Positions 26,545-34,995 of a stretch of DNA of 64,000 nt are shown in pieces. The notes beneath the pieces were generated by a model, which did not search any database, was not told where the DNA came from, and saw only the letters and a program-made list of their open reading frames with translations. Source of the stretch: Pirellulaceae bacterium (GTDB lineage: Bacteria > Planctomycetota > Planctomycetia > Pirellulales > Pirellulaceae); the NCBI GenBank assembly GCA_026004795.1, contig BPJV01000006.1, positions 248,001-312,000 on the forward strand. Direction: 5' to 3'. Numbering within the stretch: the stretch's first letter is position 1; each line of letters begins with the position of its first letter. A program made the translations under genes and the position numbers.

Positions 26545-26979
26545 CCGCAGCAATGGGATTGACGAGCATGCCGTACCGCACGGCGCGGATGCTGGCGCTG
26601 GCGTGGTGCCATCGGTACTCGTTGGGGAACGCCACGCGCGGGGCCACCCATGCTCTCCCGCGCGGCGCTGCTCCACGATGTCGGGCGTCGAATGTGGACG
26701 CCCCATCCGCGTCACGGTTGGCGTTCGTCAATTGCGCGGAGTATCGATTGACGAATCGACGCAAATGCCGATATTGATAGACACTGTGGCGAAGGGAGAG
26801 GCTCGCGTAGCTTCTTCGGAGGTAGCAACTACCGGTCGTTCCATCCGTTGTTGCTCGGATTGCGCTGTGAGGCAGAAGGCTGCATTGTGGGCAGCCTGTG
26901 CGGGATTTCCGTCGAATGAGCCGATGGTTCCGTATTGCGAGCGATCCGAGTTCATCCCATGAAAAGAGAGGAATTGCTC
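26545..26979 (+). promoter_or_regulatory. Leader region of rpsB with a small hairpin
   Basis: This 435-bp stretch holds no gene that I can support. It contains a 7-bp hairpin (26877-26883 AGGCTGC with 26891-26897 GCAGCCT, seven-base loop) about 80 bases before the rpsB start. Long leaders before rpsB are known autoregulatory sites for S2 in other bacteria. The hairpin could be such a site, but it does not match the proteobacterial S2 motif that I can recall. It also holds the probable promoter of the rpsB-tsf transcript. Confidence 0.35.
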
Positions 26980-27753
26980 ATGCAACGTGAATTCATCAAG
27001 CAGCTTATCGAGGCAGGCGTCCACTACGGCCACCGTTGCAGTCGGTGGAATCCCAAGATGAAACCGTACATTTACGGTCGCAAGAACGGGATTCATATCA
27101 TCGACATCCGCGAAACCTTGCGAGGTTTGTTGCGAGCGAAGAAATACCTCAGCCAAGTGGCTGCCGGCGGCAGCCTGGTGCTCTTTGTAGGCACCAAACG
27201 TCAGGCATCCGATGCGATTGAAAAGCACGCCCAGCGATGTGGAATGCCGTTCGTATCGGAGCGTTGGTTAGGTGGCACCTTGACGAACTTTCGCACGATC
27301 CGCAGTCGGATGGGGCGGTTGGAGGAATTGGAAGCAATCATCAATTCCGACGAGATCAACACCTATTCGAAGAAAATGCAGTCGGCGCTTCGCCGTGAGT
27401 ATCGCAAGATCTACCGCAACCTGAACGGATTGCGCACCATGAACCGGTTGCCGGAGGCATTGGTCATTGTCGACCCCGGCAAGGAGAAGAATGCGGTGCA
27501 TGAGGCGCGTCGCATGGGGGTGACCACCGTCGCGCTCATCGATACCGACTCGGATCCCGAAGAGGTGGACTTGCCCATTCCCGGCAACGACGATGGTATT
27601 CGGTCGATCGAATTGATCGTTTCCCAGTTGGCCGATGCCGTGTTGGCGGGCAAGGCGCAGAATCCGGAATTGCAAAAAGACGAAGGAGCCTCTGCGGAGC
27701 AGGCCGGCGATACGGCTGAGGCGACTACCGAAGCCTCGGCATCGGCCAGCTAG
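26980..27753 (+). CDS. rpsB: 30S ribosomal protein S2
   Basis: S2 is a late-assembling small-subunit protein needed to bind S1. The 257-residue product starts [27 protein letters not shown], with the family signature [46 protein letters not shown] and the C-terminal [37 protein letters not shown] site 8 nt upstream supports ATG 26980; upstream in-frame starts (26935, 26959) lack family residues. A poorly conserved acidic Ala/Glu tail follows residue 235. It starts the rpsB-tsf-pyrH-frr cluster. Confidence 0.97.
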   Translation: MQREFIKQLIEAGVHYGHRCSRWNPKMKPYIYGRKNGIHIIDIRETLRGLLRAKKYLSQVAAGGSLVLFVGTKRQASDAIEKHAQRCGMPFVSERWLGGTLTNFRTIRSRMGRLEELEAIINSDEINTYSKKMQSALRREYRKIYRNLNGLRTMNRLPEALVIVDPGKEKNAVHEARRMGVTTVALIDTDSDPEEVDLPIPGNDDGIRSIELIVSQLADAVLAGKAQNPELQKDEGASAEQAGDTAEATTEASASAS

Positions 27754-27796
27754 CCGAGAGGCGATCGGTTAACGCAGTTGACACAACGAGGACACG

Positions 27797-27852
27797 CCGA
27801 CCGCATGCGGGCTGAACAAACTGCCCGACGAGGCAGACCGTAAGGCGGTCGG
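27797..27852 (+). promoter_or_regulatory. Structured rpsB-tsf intercistronic element
   Basis: An 8-bp stem (CCGACCGC at 27797-27804 with GCGGTCGG at 27845-27852) encloses a second 5-bp hairpin (CTGCC 27821-27825 with GGCAG 27832-27836), producing a multi-branch structure in the 153-bp gap between rpsB and tsf. There is no T-tract, so attenuation, processing or stability control are all possible. Confidence 0.4.
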
Positions 27853-27906
27853 TGGATTGGCACGAGAATATATCACTGGAACATCACAAGTTACGGAGTA
27901 CGATTG

Positions 27907-28740
27907 ATGGCTGAAATCACAGCGGCACAAGTCAAAGCGTTTCGCGAACGGACAGGCTTGCCGTTGATGGAGTGCAAGACGGCGCTCCAAGAAGCGGGCG
28001 GGGATGAAGAAAAGGCGGTGGCCATTCTGCGCGAGCGCGGAGAAAAACTGGGTGAGAAACGGGCTAGCCGCGAAACGGCGTTCGGGCGGTATGGACTGTA
28101 CGCCGGATTCGACAAACCGGCGGGAGCCATCGTCGAGTTGAAGTGTGAAAGCGCGCCGGTAGCTCAGAACGAGGAGTTCGCCCAGTTGGCCGACGACATG
28201 GCTCAGGCGTTGGCAACGGCCTCCACCGCCATCGCCACGGTCGACGAACTGTTGGCCCTCCCCTCGCCATCGAAAAGTGGCGTGACGCTCAAAGAACAGA
28301 TGGCCGAACTGTTCAATCGCATTCGTGAGAAGTTCGAGGTAGGACGTTTTGCCCGCGTCGAAGGCCCCAGCGCTGCTTACTTCCACAACCTGGGGACCGT
28401 CATCGGGGTACTCATGCACGTCGAAGGGGGCGACGAACAAAGCGCGAAAGATGTCGCCATGCACATCGCCGCCATGAAGCCCTCGGCGTTGAAACCCGAG
28501 GATCTCGACCAGGCGGAGGTGGAGAAGGAGCGCGAGTTCCTGCGCGCGGCCGCCCTGAAGGAAGGCAAGCCGGAGAACATTGTCGACAAGATGGTCGAAG
28601 GTCGGTTGCGGCAGTTCTTCGCCGAACGCGTCCTGCTGGAACAACCGTTCGTCAAGGACGACAAGCAGACCGTAGGCAATTTTGCCAAAGGCAAGGGGAT
28701 GGAGATCAAGCAATTCATCTGTTACGTCATGGGGCAGTAA
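27907..28740 (+). CDS. tsf: Translation elongation factor Ts
   Basis: EF-Ts is the guanine nucleotide exchange factor for EF-Tu. The 277-residue protein has the N-terminal UBA-like segment VKAFRERTGLPLMECKTALQEAGGDEEKA (the TGxxxMxCKKAL signature), the core domain FDKPAGAIVELKCESAPVAQNEEF, and the C-terminal module EQPFVKDDKQTVGNFAKG. The internal repeat after residue 150 shows MHVEGGDEQSAKDVAMHIAAMKPSAL. The ATG at 27907 follows a GGAG site; an adjacent in-frame TTG at 27904 is less likely. Typical length, second gene of the cluster. Confidence 0.97.
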   Translation: MAEITAAQVKAFRERTGLPLMECKTALQEAGGDEEKAVAILRERGEKLGEKRASRETAFGRYGLYAGFDKPAGAIVELKCESAPVAQNEEFAQLADDMAQALATASTAIATVDELLALPSPSKSGVTLKEQMAELFNRIREKFEVGRFARVEGPSAAYFHNLGTVIGVLMHVEGGDEQSAKDVAMHIAAMKPSALKPEDLDQAEVEKEREFLRAAALKEGKPENIVDKMVEGRLRQFFAERVLLEQPFVKDDKQTVGNFAKGKGMEIKQFICYVMGQ

Positions 28741-28798
28741 AGCGTCCGGCATCGCCAGCGCCCATGCCGAACGGATGTTACCAACGAAGATTTCGAGT

Positions 28799-28829
28799 GC
28801 GGCGTGAAGTGGGGCTTCACGCCGCTTTT
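28799..28829 (+). terminator. Rho-independent terminator/attenuator between tsf and pyrH
   Basis: An 11-bp perfect stem (GCGGCGTGAAG at 28799-28809 pairs with CTTCACGCCGC at 28815-28825) with a five-base loop is followed by TTTT. It lies 58 bp after the tsf stop and only 22 bp before the pyrH start, leaving no room for a separate promoter after it. It may thus terminate partially, lowering pyrH-frr expression relative to rpsB-tsf, or be bypassed by an internal promoter upstream. Confidence 0.85.
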
Positions 28830-28850
28830 GCCATGTAGAGAGGATTATGC

Positions 28851-29606
28851 ATGTCGCAGGAGCAGCCATCGGCGAGTTCGTCTGTCTACAACCGCGTTGT
28901 GCTCAAGCTCTCCGGTGAAAGTTTATGTGCCCCAGGGCAGCGGGGCATCAGCATGGACGAGGTGTTCGCCATTGCCCGTCAAGTAAAGTTGGCATGGGAA
29001 CTTGGATGTCAAATCTCCATTGTCGTCGGTGGAGGAAACATTCTTCGCGGTGCTCAGTTCCGCACCTCCAGCGGAGCGAAATTCGAAGAGGCGACCGCCC
29101 ATTACATGGGCATGTTGGCTACGGTGATCAATGCCTTGGCCTTGCAAGAAGGCCTAGAAGCGGTCGGCTGCAAGACACGGGTGATGTCGGCCATCCGCAT
29201 GGATGGCGTATGCGAGCCCTTCATTCGCCGTCGGGCGCTGCGGCATATGGAGAAAGGACGCATCATCGTCTTGGCCGCCGGCACCGGCAGCCCCTTCGTC
29301 ACCACCGACACGGCGGCAGCGCAGCGAGCTTTGGAACTGCAGGCGGACATCGTCCTCAAAGCCACTCGCGTCGATGGCGTCTACAGTGATGATCCGGAAA
29401 AAAATCCCCATGCCGTGCTCTACCACGAGCTCAGTTACGACGAGGTGATCTCCCAGGACCTGCGCGTGATGGACGGAACGGCCATCACCCTGTGCAAAGA
29501 GTACGGCATGCCGATCTTGGTGTTCAACTTCAAAAAAGATGGCAATATCGTAAAAGCAATCTCCGGAGGTCGAGTGGGAACGCGCATCGGTCCAGTGAAA
29601 GGCTGA
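28851..29606 (+). CDS. pyrH: UMP kinase
   Basis: PyrH phosphorylates UMP to UDP in pyrimidine nucleotide synthesis. The 251-residue product has the amino-acid-kinase fold motifs: [10 protein letters not shown] at the start, [16 protein letters not shown]-like [38 protein letters not shown], and [24 protein letters not shown]. Bacterial hexameric UMP kinases are allosterically controlled by GTP/UTP. ATG 28851 follows GAGAGGATT. The start lies 22 bp after a strong terminator-like hairpin. A 63-bp gap follows to frr. Confidence 0.96.
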   Translation: MSQEQPSASSSVYNRVVLKLSGESLCAPGQRGISMDEVFAIARQVKLAWELGCQISIVVGGGNILRGAQFRTSSGAKFEEATAHYMGMLATVINALALQEGLEAVGCKTRVMSAIRMDGVCEPFIRRRALRHMEKGRIIVLAAGTGSPFVTTDTAAAQRALELQADIVLKATRVDGVYSDDPEKNPHAVLYHELSYDEVISQDLRVMDGTAITLCKEYGMPILVFNFKKDGNIVKAISGGRVGTRIGPVKG

Positions 29607-29669
29607 CCGTACCGCGTTCATCTAGTCCCTTCGTTCTGCAATGCAATTCTAGCGATGGAGAGTCAACCG

Positions 29670-30230
29670 ATGAGTGTCGACGAAGTGATGATGGATACCG
29701 AAGAACGCATGGAGAAAGCGATCAGCGTTCTCAAGCAAGCCCTCAGTGGCATCCGCACCGGACGTGCCACTCCGGGGTTGGTGGACAGCGTGCGTGTGGA
29801 AGTTTACGGCTCCCAAATGCCGCTGAAACAGATTGCTTCCGTTGCCGCTCCAGAACCGCAACAATTGGTTATTCGTCCGTTCGACGCGAGTACGATCAAG
29901 GAGATCGAAAAGGCGATCGTCGCCAGCGATCTCGGGCTCAACCCGCAAAACGATGGTAAGATCATCCGCTTGAATATCCCCCCCTTGAGCACGGAAGTGC
30001 GCAAGAAGATGGTCGCTCGTATCAAAGAATTGGCGGAAGAGGCCAAGGTATCGATCCGCAATATCCGTCGCGACGCCAACAAGGCTATCGATGCCGCTCA
30101 AAAGGCCAAGGAGATCACCGAAGACGATCGCGATGCCTTGAAGGACGAGGTGCAGGAGCTGACCAAGAAGTTCGAGGCCATGGTCAACGAATTGGCCGAG
30201 GCTCGCGAAGCCGAAGTGTTGGGCGAGTGA
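29670..30230 (+). CDS. frr: Ribosome recycling factor
   Basis: RRF, with EF-G, splits post-termination ribosomes. The 186-residue product is the usual length: a short N-terminus MSVDEVMMDTEERMEKAISVLKQALSGIRTGRATPGLVD, the domain I motif VEVYGSQMPLKQIASV, the domain II region PFDASTIKEIEKAI, and the helix LSTEVRKKMVARIKELAEEAKVSIRNIRRDANK. ATG 29670 is chosen because GGAG lies about 9 nt upstream; an in-frame ATG at 29655 would add five residues. It ends the rpsB-tsf-pyrH-frr cluster. Confidence 0.96.
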   Translation: MSVDEVMMDTEERMEKAISVLKQALSGIRTGRATPGLVDSVRVEVYGSQMPLKQIASVAAPEPQQLVIRPFDASTIKEIEKAIVASDLGLNPQNDGKIIRLNIPPLSTEVRKKMVARIKELAEEAKVSIRNIRRDANKAIDAAQKAKEITEDDRDALKDEVQELTKKFEAMVNELAEAREAEVLGE

Positions 30231-30253
30231 CCATCAGCCCCGCGGCGATTCCC

Positions 30254-30640
30254 TCAATGTGGCGTTCTTTGGTTCGCCCCGCCGATCAGCTTTACCGTGC
30301 CCCAAGGCGGCGCGTCAAGCAATCCGCTGTGGCGAAAACCGTGGCAATGGCTAAACTGTTCGGCTGTTAGGCTGCCGAGGGTGGTAGTCGGTTCGCGATA
30401 TTGGCCGGAAAGTCGTAACCAGTGACGAGCGGTGATGTGCTCAGGCCCGGCGTTACGATAGGCGGTTTCGGCTAATATCGGTAAGGGATGGCGCAGCGCA
30501 TGTCGCATGACCGGTCCGTGACGGGATGGCACGCCCTGGCAACCTAACCTCCGCGCCAGATGGGAGAGGCTGGCCTGGAAGAAGCCATCGACGCATTCTT
30601 CCTGCGCCAAATTCACAGGTTCATTGAGTTTGTTCTGCAT
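30254..30640 (-). CDS. Hypothetical protein, opposite-strand frame between frr and amt
   Basis: A 128-codon frame (MQNKLNEPVNLAQEECVDG...) with neighbour-like codon use fills the 426-bp gap. Protein-like stretches are GFFQASLSHLARRLGCQG and GPVMRHALRHPLPILAETAYRNAG. I recognise no family. Its start lies inside the amt leader, so its upstream region would sit in the amt coding region, which lowers confidence. If it is not a gene, the gap holds only a long amt leader. Confidence 0.35.
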   Translation of the reverse strand: MQNKLNEPVNLAQEECVDGFFQASLSHLARRLGCQGVPSRHGPVMRHALRHPLPILAETAYRNAGPEHITARHWLRLSGQYREPTTTLGSLTAEQFSHCHGFRHSGLLDAPPWGTVKLIGGANQRTPH

Positions 30641-30656
30641 TGAGGAGGTGTCTTTC

Positions 30657-32165
30657 GTGAAGCCAGCAACACTGAGGGGGGGAACTCTGTTCCAATTTCC
30701 GCCGATTGGCAGAGTGATCACAGTAGTTTGTACCTGCCTGTGGGGAACGTTTTACGGCGCAGCGCTGCCAGCCCAAGAGGCCGACAATGCGGCCGACGGG
30801 ATGGTGGCAACCAGTGAAGGTGTCGTCGCAGAGGAGGCGACCGAGGCCACCGAGCCAACGATGCTCAGCGATGACGCATTATCGTCGACCAGCGCCGCTG
30901 CTCACAATGCCTGGATGCTCATCTCCTGCGCTTTGGTATTGTTCATGACCGCTCCTGGGCTGGCCATGTTCTACGGCGGCTTGGTGCGCAAGAAGAATGT
31001 CCTGAGCGTCATGATGCAGTGCATTTTCCTCATGGCGATGATGACCTGCCTGTGGGCCATCTACGGATATTCTCTGGCATTCGGTGGATCGAATCCATTC
31101 ATCGGAAACCTGGACTATCTTTTCATGAACGGGGTGGCACGTGTGTGGGACGAGGGAGCGCAACAGCCTCTTACCCCGATGGCTGGCGCCATTCCACGTC
31201 TGACTCATATGCTGTTCCAAGGCATGTTCTTCATCATCACCCCCGCCCTGATTTGTGGGGCCTTCGCCGAACGCATGAAGTTCGGTGCCATGGTCCTTTT
31301 CAGCTTGTTGTGGGGAACGTTCATCTATTGCCCGCTGGCCCATTGGGTATGGGGAGGGGGCATCTTGGCGTATGGCGAACCGGGAAGCTGGATGGGCGGA
31401 GCCCTGGATTTTGCTGGCGGAACGGTCGTGCACATCAGTTCCGGGGTCACCGCGCTCGTGGCGGCATTGATGATCGGTCCTCGCGTCGGATATCGCCAGG
31501 AACCCATGCCACCCCACAATTTGACGTACACGGCGATGGGAGCGGCCATGCTGTGGTTCGGTTGGTTTGGTTTCAACGCCGGTAGCGAACTGATGGTCGA
31601 TGGAATCACCGCTAGCGCCTTTGCCGTAACGCATTTCGCCGCAGCCGCCGGGGCATTGACGTGGCCCATTATCGAATGGATGCACCGGGGACGCCCCACG
31701 GTTTTGGGGGCCAGCTCCGGAGCCGTAGCAGGTTTGGTGTGCATCACCCCGGCGGCAGGTTTCGTAGGCCCTATGGCAGCAATCGTGATGGGCGTGCTGG
31801 CCGGAGCATTCTGCTACATCGGTTGCTCGGGGATCAAGGGAGCCTTCGGTTATGACGATGCCCTCGACGCCTTTGGGATCCACGGACTAGGCGGGTTGCT
31901 GGGCGCGGTGTTGACTGGCGTCTTCGCTACCCGGGCCATCTGGGACATCGCCGATGGGAATCCGTTGGGGCTGATCGAAGGAAACACGTCAACGATTGTC
32001 GGGCAAGTCGTCGGTGCACTGGTGACCTGTGCGTTCGCCGCCATCGGGGCTGCGGTACTGCTGAAGATCGTTGATGCGTTGGTGGGCCTGCGCGTCGCTC
32101 CCGCTGCCGAACGCCAGGGCCTCGACGTCACCGAACACGGTGAAGAGGGCTATATCTTCCTGTAA
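30657..32165 (+). CDS. amt: Ammonium transporter Amt, with signal peptide
   Basis: Amt conducts ammonium/ammonia across the inner membrane. The 502-residue product has a cleavable signal-like N-terminus (ending about LPAQEADN), a 60-residue acidic Ala/Glu/Thr-rich periplasmic segment, and then the Amt core: FMTAPGLAMFYGGLVRKKNVLSVMMQ, GMFFIITPALICGAFAERMKF and the signature DFAGGTVVHISSGVTALVAAL. The twin conserved histidines (LTYTAMGAAMLWFGWFGFNAGS and FGIHGLGGLLGAVLTG) are present. The start is GTG 30657: AGGAGGTG lies 7 nt before it, and the frame opens earlier without a good site. No PII (GlnK) gene is adjacent. Regulation is not visible. Confidence 0.93.
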   Translation: MKPATLRGGTLFQFPPIGRVITVVCTCLWGTFYGAALPAQEADNAADGMVATSEGVVAEEATEATEPTMLSDDALSSTSAAAHNAWMLISCALVLFMTAPGLAMFYGGLVRKKNVLSVMMQCIFLMAMMTCLWAIYGYSLAFGGSNPFIGNLDYLFMNGVARVWDEGAQQPLTPMAGAIPRLTHMLFQGMFFIITPALICGAFAERMKFGAMVLFSLLWGTFIYCPLAHWVWGGGILAYGEPGSWMGGALDFAGGTVVHISSGVTALVAALMIGPRVGYRQEPMPPHNLTYTAMGAAMLWFGWFGFNAGSELMVDGITASAFAVTHFAAAAGALTWPIIEWMHRGRPTVLGASSGAVAGLVCITPAAGFVGPMAAIVMGVLAGAFCYIGCSGIKGAFGYDDALDAFGIHGLGGLLGAVLTGVFATRAIWDIADGNPLGLIEGNTSTIVGQVVGALVTCAFAAIGAAVLLKIVDALVGLRVAPAAERQGLDVTEHGEEGYIFL

Positions 32166-32195
32166 TCAGCGTCCCTGGACAACGATGCCCACGAA

Positions 32196-32237
32196 CCGGC
32201 GATTCCCATGGCAACACGCGCCGTGGGCAATCGCCGG
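32196..32237. terminator. Bidirectional hairpin between convergent amt and cytochrome genes
   Basis: A 9-bp perfect stem (CCGGCGATT at 32196-32204 with AATCGCCGG at 32229-32237) carries an inner CCCA/TGGG helix. It lies between the convergent amt and cytochrome-fusion genes, so it may serve both. No T-run follows on the plus strand. Confidence 0.5.
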
Positions 32238-32344
32238 GCAAGGCAGGGTAGGCTGCGGAGGATCGCGGTGTCCGGAGCACTCCGCTGCTCAGTGACCGTC
32301 GGCGAGCGCCGGTCGTTGACGCCCTGCGCTGCGACCAAGCCCGA

Positions 32345-34222
32345 CTAGTCTTTTCCGTAGTGCTTCACTTGCTCCCAATATTCCTCAAAAGCGCCGTCAT
32401 GATGGAAGTCGGGACTGTTATCCAAGTCATGGCATTCGAGGCATTTGTCCCGGGCGCGATCTAGTTTGAGAATCATCTGTTGGCGTAGGGCGACCAATTG
32501 GTCGTTATCCACATCGATGTCACCATTCTCGGCCGCTACGTGATCGCTTCCCGGTCCGTGGCAGTTTTCGCATCCGCTACCCACGAGGTGCGGCGAGTCC
32601 TCCAGGCTCAGCCAGCCACTTTGATACGGATAGAACTCCTGTGGGTTCCATCCCGTCACGTGGCAGCTAATGCATTCAGGGTCATGGTGCCGGGGAATGC
32701 CACCGCGGTCGTTCGGCGGTGCAACAATCGAATCCGTCGCATGGGAATGGGGCGTTCCTTGCCAAATCTCATACGCGGTAGTGTGGCAGTCACCACACGT
32801 CTCGCTGCCTACAAAACGGCGCCCCGTGGGGTGCAAGGAGGGAGTAACCCCCAAACCCTGCAGGCCCGCTTGTTTAAGTTGCTCTTGATACTTGGCGAAA
32901 AGCTCTAACAGGCGTGGCGAGTCTTTGAATTGCGCGGAAATGGCAATCCTTTGATAGCGGAGCGGCGATTCCGCACTATCGAACAGCCCCACAATACCGC
33001 CATACATCCCCTTAACACCACATTGCACCATGACCGCTTCGGTCCCCGGGATGGGCTCCGGCAACAACGTCGGCTCTCCATAACCGCCTGCCGTCACCAC
33101 CAAATCGAAATCACCAACTTCCTGGGCCACCTCGGCGGAGCGTTCTAAGGACGCATGCGCCAACAACACCAGGAAATCACACCCTTCGTTCTTCATTTGC
33201 TCCACTACGGGTTTCAGACGGTCCACGGCTGGAAAGATCGAGATGTCATCACTGCGAACCTCCTCAGCAAATTTTTCATCCAAGAAGGCGGTCACGCCGA
33301 TCTTGCGCCCTCCGGCTTCGATGATTCGATGCGACGGGAAGAAAGACGGATCCAGGATTTCGACATTCGCCGAGATAACCCCCGTGGAGTGCAATCCATC
33401 GGAACTGGCCGCTTGGATCAATTCAATACTGGAAAGCTTAAGGTCATCGACCCCCAAGGTGGCGGCCTGATACTCCATGATTTGGAATGCTTCCATCGTC
33501 GTCTGGAACTTGATCTCTGCCTGACGGCCAATGCGTCTGACCTGGTTTCCCACATCCATCGGCAAAACCGTCCACCCCCGCTGGCGCAACTGCTGAATCA
33601 ATGTATCACGGCGGATGAGCCCTCCCTTTTGGCGTTCCAACCCGGTGCAACCACAGGGTTCGAGGTACCCGTGCTGTTGCCCTGATATAAACAGCACCAC
33701 CTGGGGCTCGGGCCAATCTTCGGCGATCCTTTGGTTCAATTCGTCGTAAGTGGCGAGGTTTGCCCCAGCAGGGATCGTCTCGCGGTTCTTTGCTGGTGTC
33801 GCCGTTGGAGTCGCCAAGACATCGGCACTGTTCGCGGCCGTAGCCTCTTGGTGCGGTGCATGCGAGGTGGCCATGTTGGGTGAATTGCCCACGGCAACTG
33901 GCCCATCGTCGGTCGTGGTTGACATGCGAGGTTCCCCGGGCTGCGCCGCGCTGACCGCGGAATCCGGTGATTCGGAGCCGACGCCCGAGCGCGTTGTGGC
34001 GTTGGTAGCCGCCGATGATGCGGACGCGTCGTACCGTGGTTCCGTCGATGACGCGTCAGCAGCTGCGGTCCCTGATTCGCTGCCGTCGGGTGCCACCGCC
34101 GTGGCACCATTATCCACCGACGGTGGAGCCTGCCGCGCGGGACAGCCACCTACCCCAAGTATCATGAGGACGATGCTCGTCGCCCATCCTGCCCGCAGCC
34201 ACTGATCTCGTCCATTCACCAT
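32345..34222 (-). CDS. Lipoprotein with degenerate phosphoesterase-like domain fused to a tetrahaem cytochrome c domain
   Basis: The 625-residue protein has a lipoprotein signal (lipobox GVGGC, about residue 28), then about 130 residues of low-complexity Ala/Ser/Thr. A metallophosphatase (UshA-like)-type domain follows at about residues 175-450: FISGQQHGYLEPCGC, LARRD-type repeat and FLVLLAHASLERSAEV. The C-terminal domain holds four CxxCH haem-c sites: CGDCH, CISCH, CENCH and CLECH, at about residues 475, 517, 551 and 594. It resembles planctomycete multihaem c-type cytochromes in the cytochrome c554 family. AGGAGATG precedes ATG 34222. Expected to be exposed in the periplasm, with haem added by Ccm proteins. 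Its role may be electron transfer; the partner is unknown. Confidence 0.8.
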   Translation of the reverse strand: MVNGRDQWLRAGWATSIVLMILGVGGCPARQAPPSVDNGATAVAPDGSESGTAAADASSTEPRYDASASSAATNATTRSGVGSESPDSAVSAAQPGEPRMSTTTDDGPVAVGNSPNMATSHAPHQEATAANSADVLATPTATPAKNRETIPAGANLATYDELNQRIAEDWPEPQVVLFISGQQHGYLEPCGCTGLERQKGGLIRRDTLIQQLRQRGWTVLPMDVGNQVRRIGRQAEIKFQTTMEAFQIMEYQAATLGVDDLKLSSIELIQAASSDGLHSTGVISANVEILDPSFFPSHRIIEAGGRKIGVTAFLDEKFAEEVRSDDISIFPAVDRLKPVVEQMKNEGCDFLVLLAHASLERSAEVAQEVGDFDLVVTAGGYGEPTLLPEPIPGTEAVMVQCGVKGMYGGIVGLFDSAESPLRYQRIAISAQFKDSPRLLELFAKYQEQLKQAGLQGLGVTPSLHPTGRRFVGSETCGDCHTTAYEIWQGTPHSHATDSIVAPPNDRGGIPRHHDPECISCHVTGWNPQEFYPYQSGWLSLEDSPHLVGSGCENCHGPGSDHVAAENGDIDVDNDQLVALRQQMILKLDRARDKCLECHDLDNSPDFHHDGAFEEYWEQVKHYGKD

Positions 34223-34995
34223 GTCATCTCCTGGATAATCGCATGCCGTCCCTGACATTGACCATCAACTCACCTTCCGCCAAGTGCCGGAAGCTCCATC
34301 GCGTTGTGCTTTCAGGACCGTATGCTGGCGCATTACGGCTGGTTCTATTGGTATGAGGTAATTCTCTTGGTATGAGGGACCGGACGCGAGCCCGAACTGG
34401 CCAGTCGTTTGGCCACAGCACCAAGTACCACCGCCGGGAAACGGGCTCGGTGTGCCGCTGGGCGCCCCCAGATGCGGTGCGCTTCCTGGTCATCATTGGC
34501 GATGAGGCAATCTGCTGATCGACCTTCCCCCAGACCACGCCTTCGCATCTCTTGGTTCATTTCCTTCAGGGATTATCGCCTTTGGCGCCCACTTTCATCA
34601 CCCCTCCGATCGCTCGAGGCCGCAAAGTCCCAATTTCTTCAACAGCTTACAGGATTCATCGCGGAGCGGTAAACCTTACCAACTCGTTCAAGACTCGCCA
34701 AATTTGCTGGGACTGCCCCCCCGCAATGCTTCCCAGTGCGGTGATGGATCGGCCGGCTGCTCTCTCCCCGGCCACCGAGTGGACCGTTCGCTGCGGCCGT
34801 TGCCACATGAGTCAAGCTTATCTCCACCGACGGTCGTCCAGTTGCAGGCAGATGCTACGAGCGCGTCCCAACGGCAGCCAATGTCTCGCATCGGAAAGGC
34901 CAGCCAACGATCGTTACCAGCAATTTGGTGACCGCTTGGCGGCCCCTCGGACGAGGCGCTGCATCGCTGCGAACCAGACGCCGCCCATTGATTGG
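34223..34995. other. Intergenic region upstream of the cytochrome fusion
   Basis: This 773-bp gap contains no gene I would defend. A tandem direct repeat of TTGGTATGAGG occurs at about 34347-34380 (TATTGGTATGAGGTAATTCTCTTGGTATGAGGG). A reverse frame (34224-34538) ends exactly one base before the cytochrome start and has a few protein-like stretches, but its composition is Arg/Pro-rich; it is not listed as a gene. Downstream on the minus strand the DUF1573 gene ends at 34996. Confidence 0.4.

Noticed and set aside
34224-34538. Minus-strand frame ending one base before the cytochrome start
   Set aside because: Attractive position, but the Arg/Pro composition and lack of family signatures argue against a gene.
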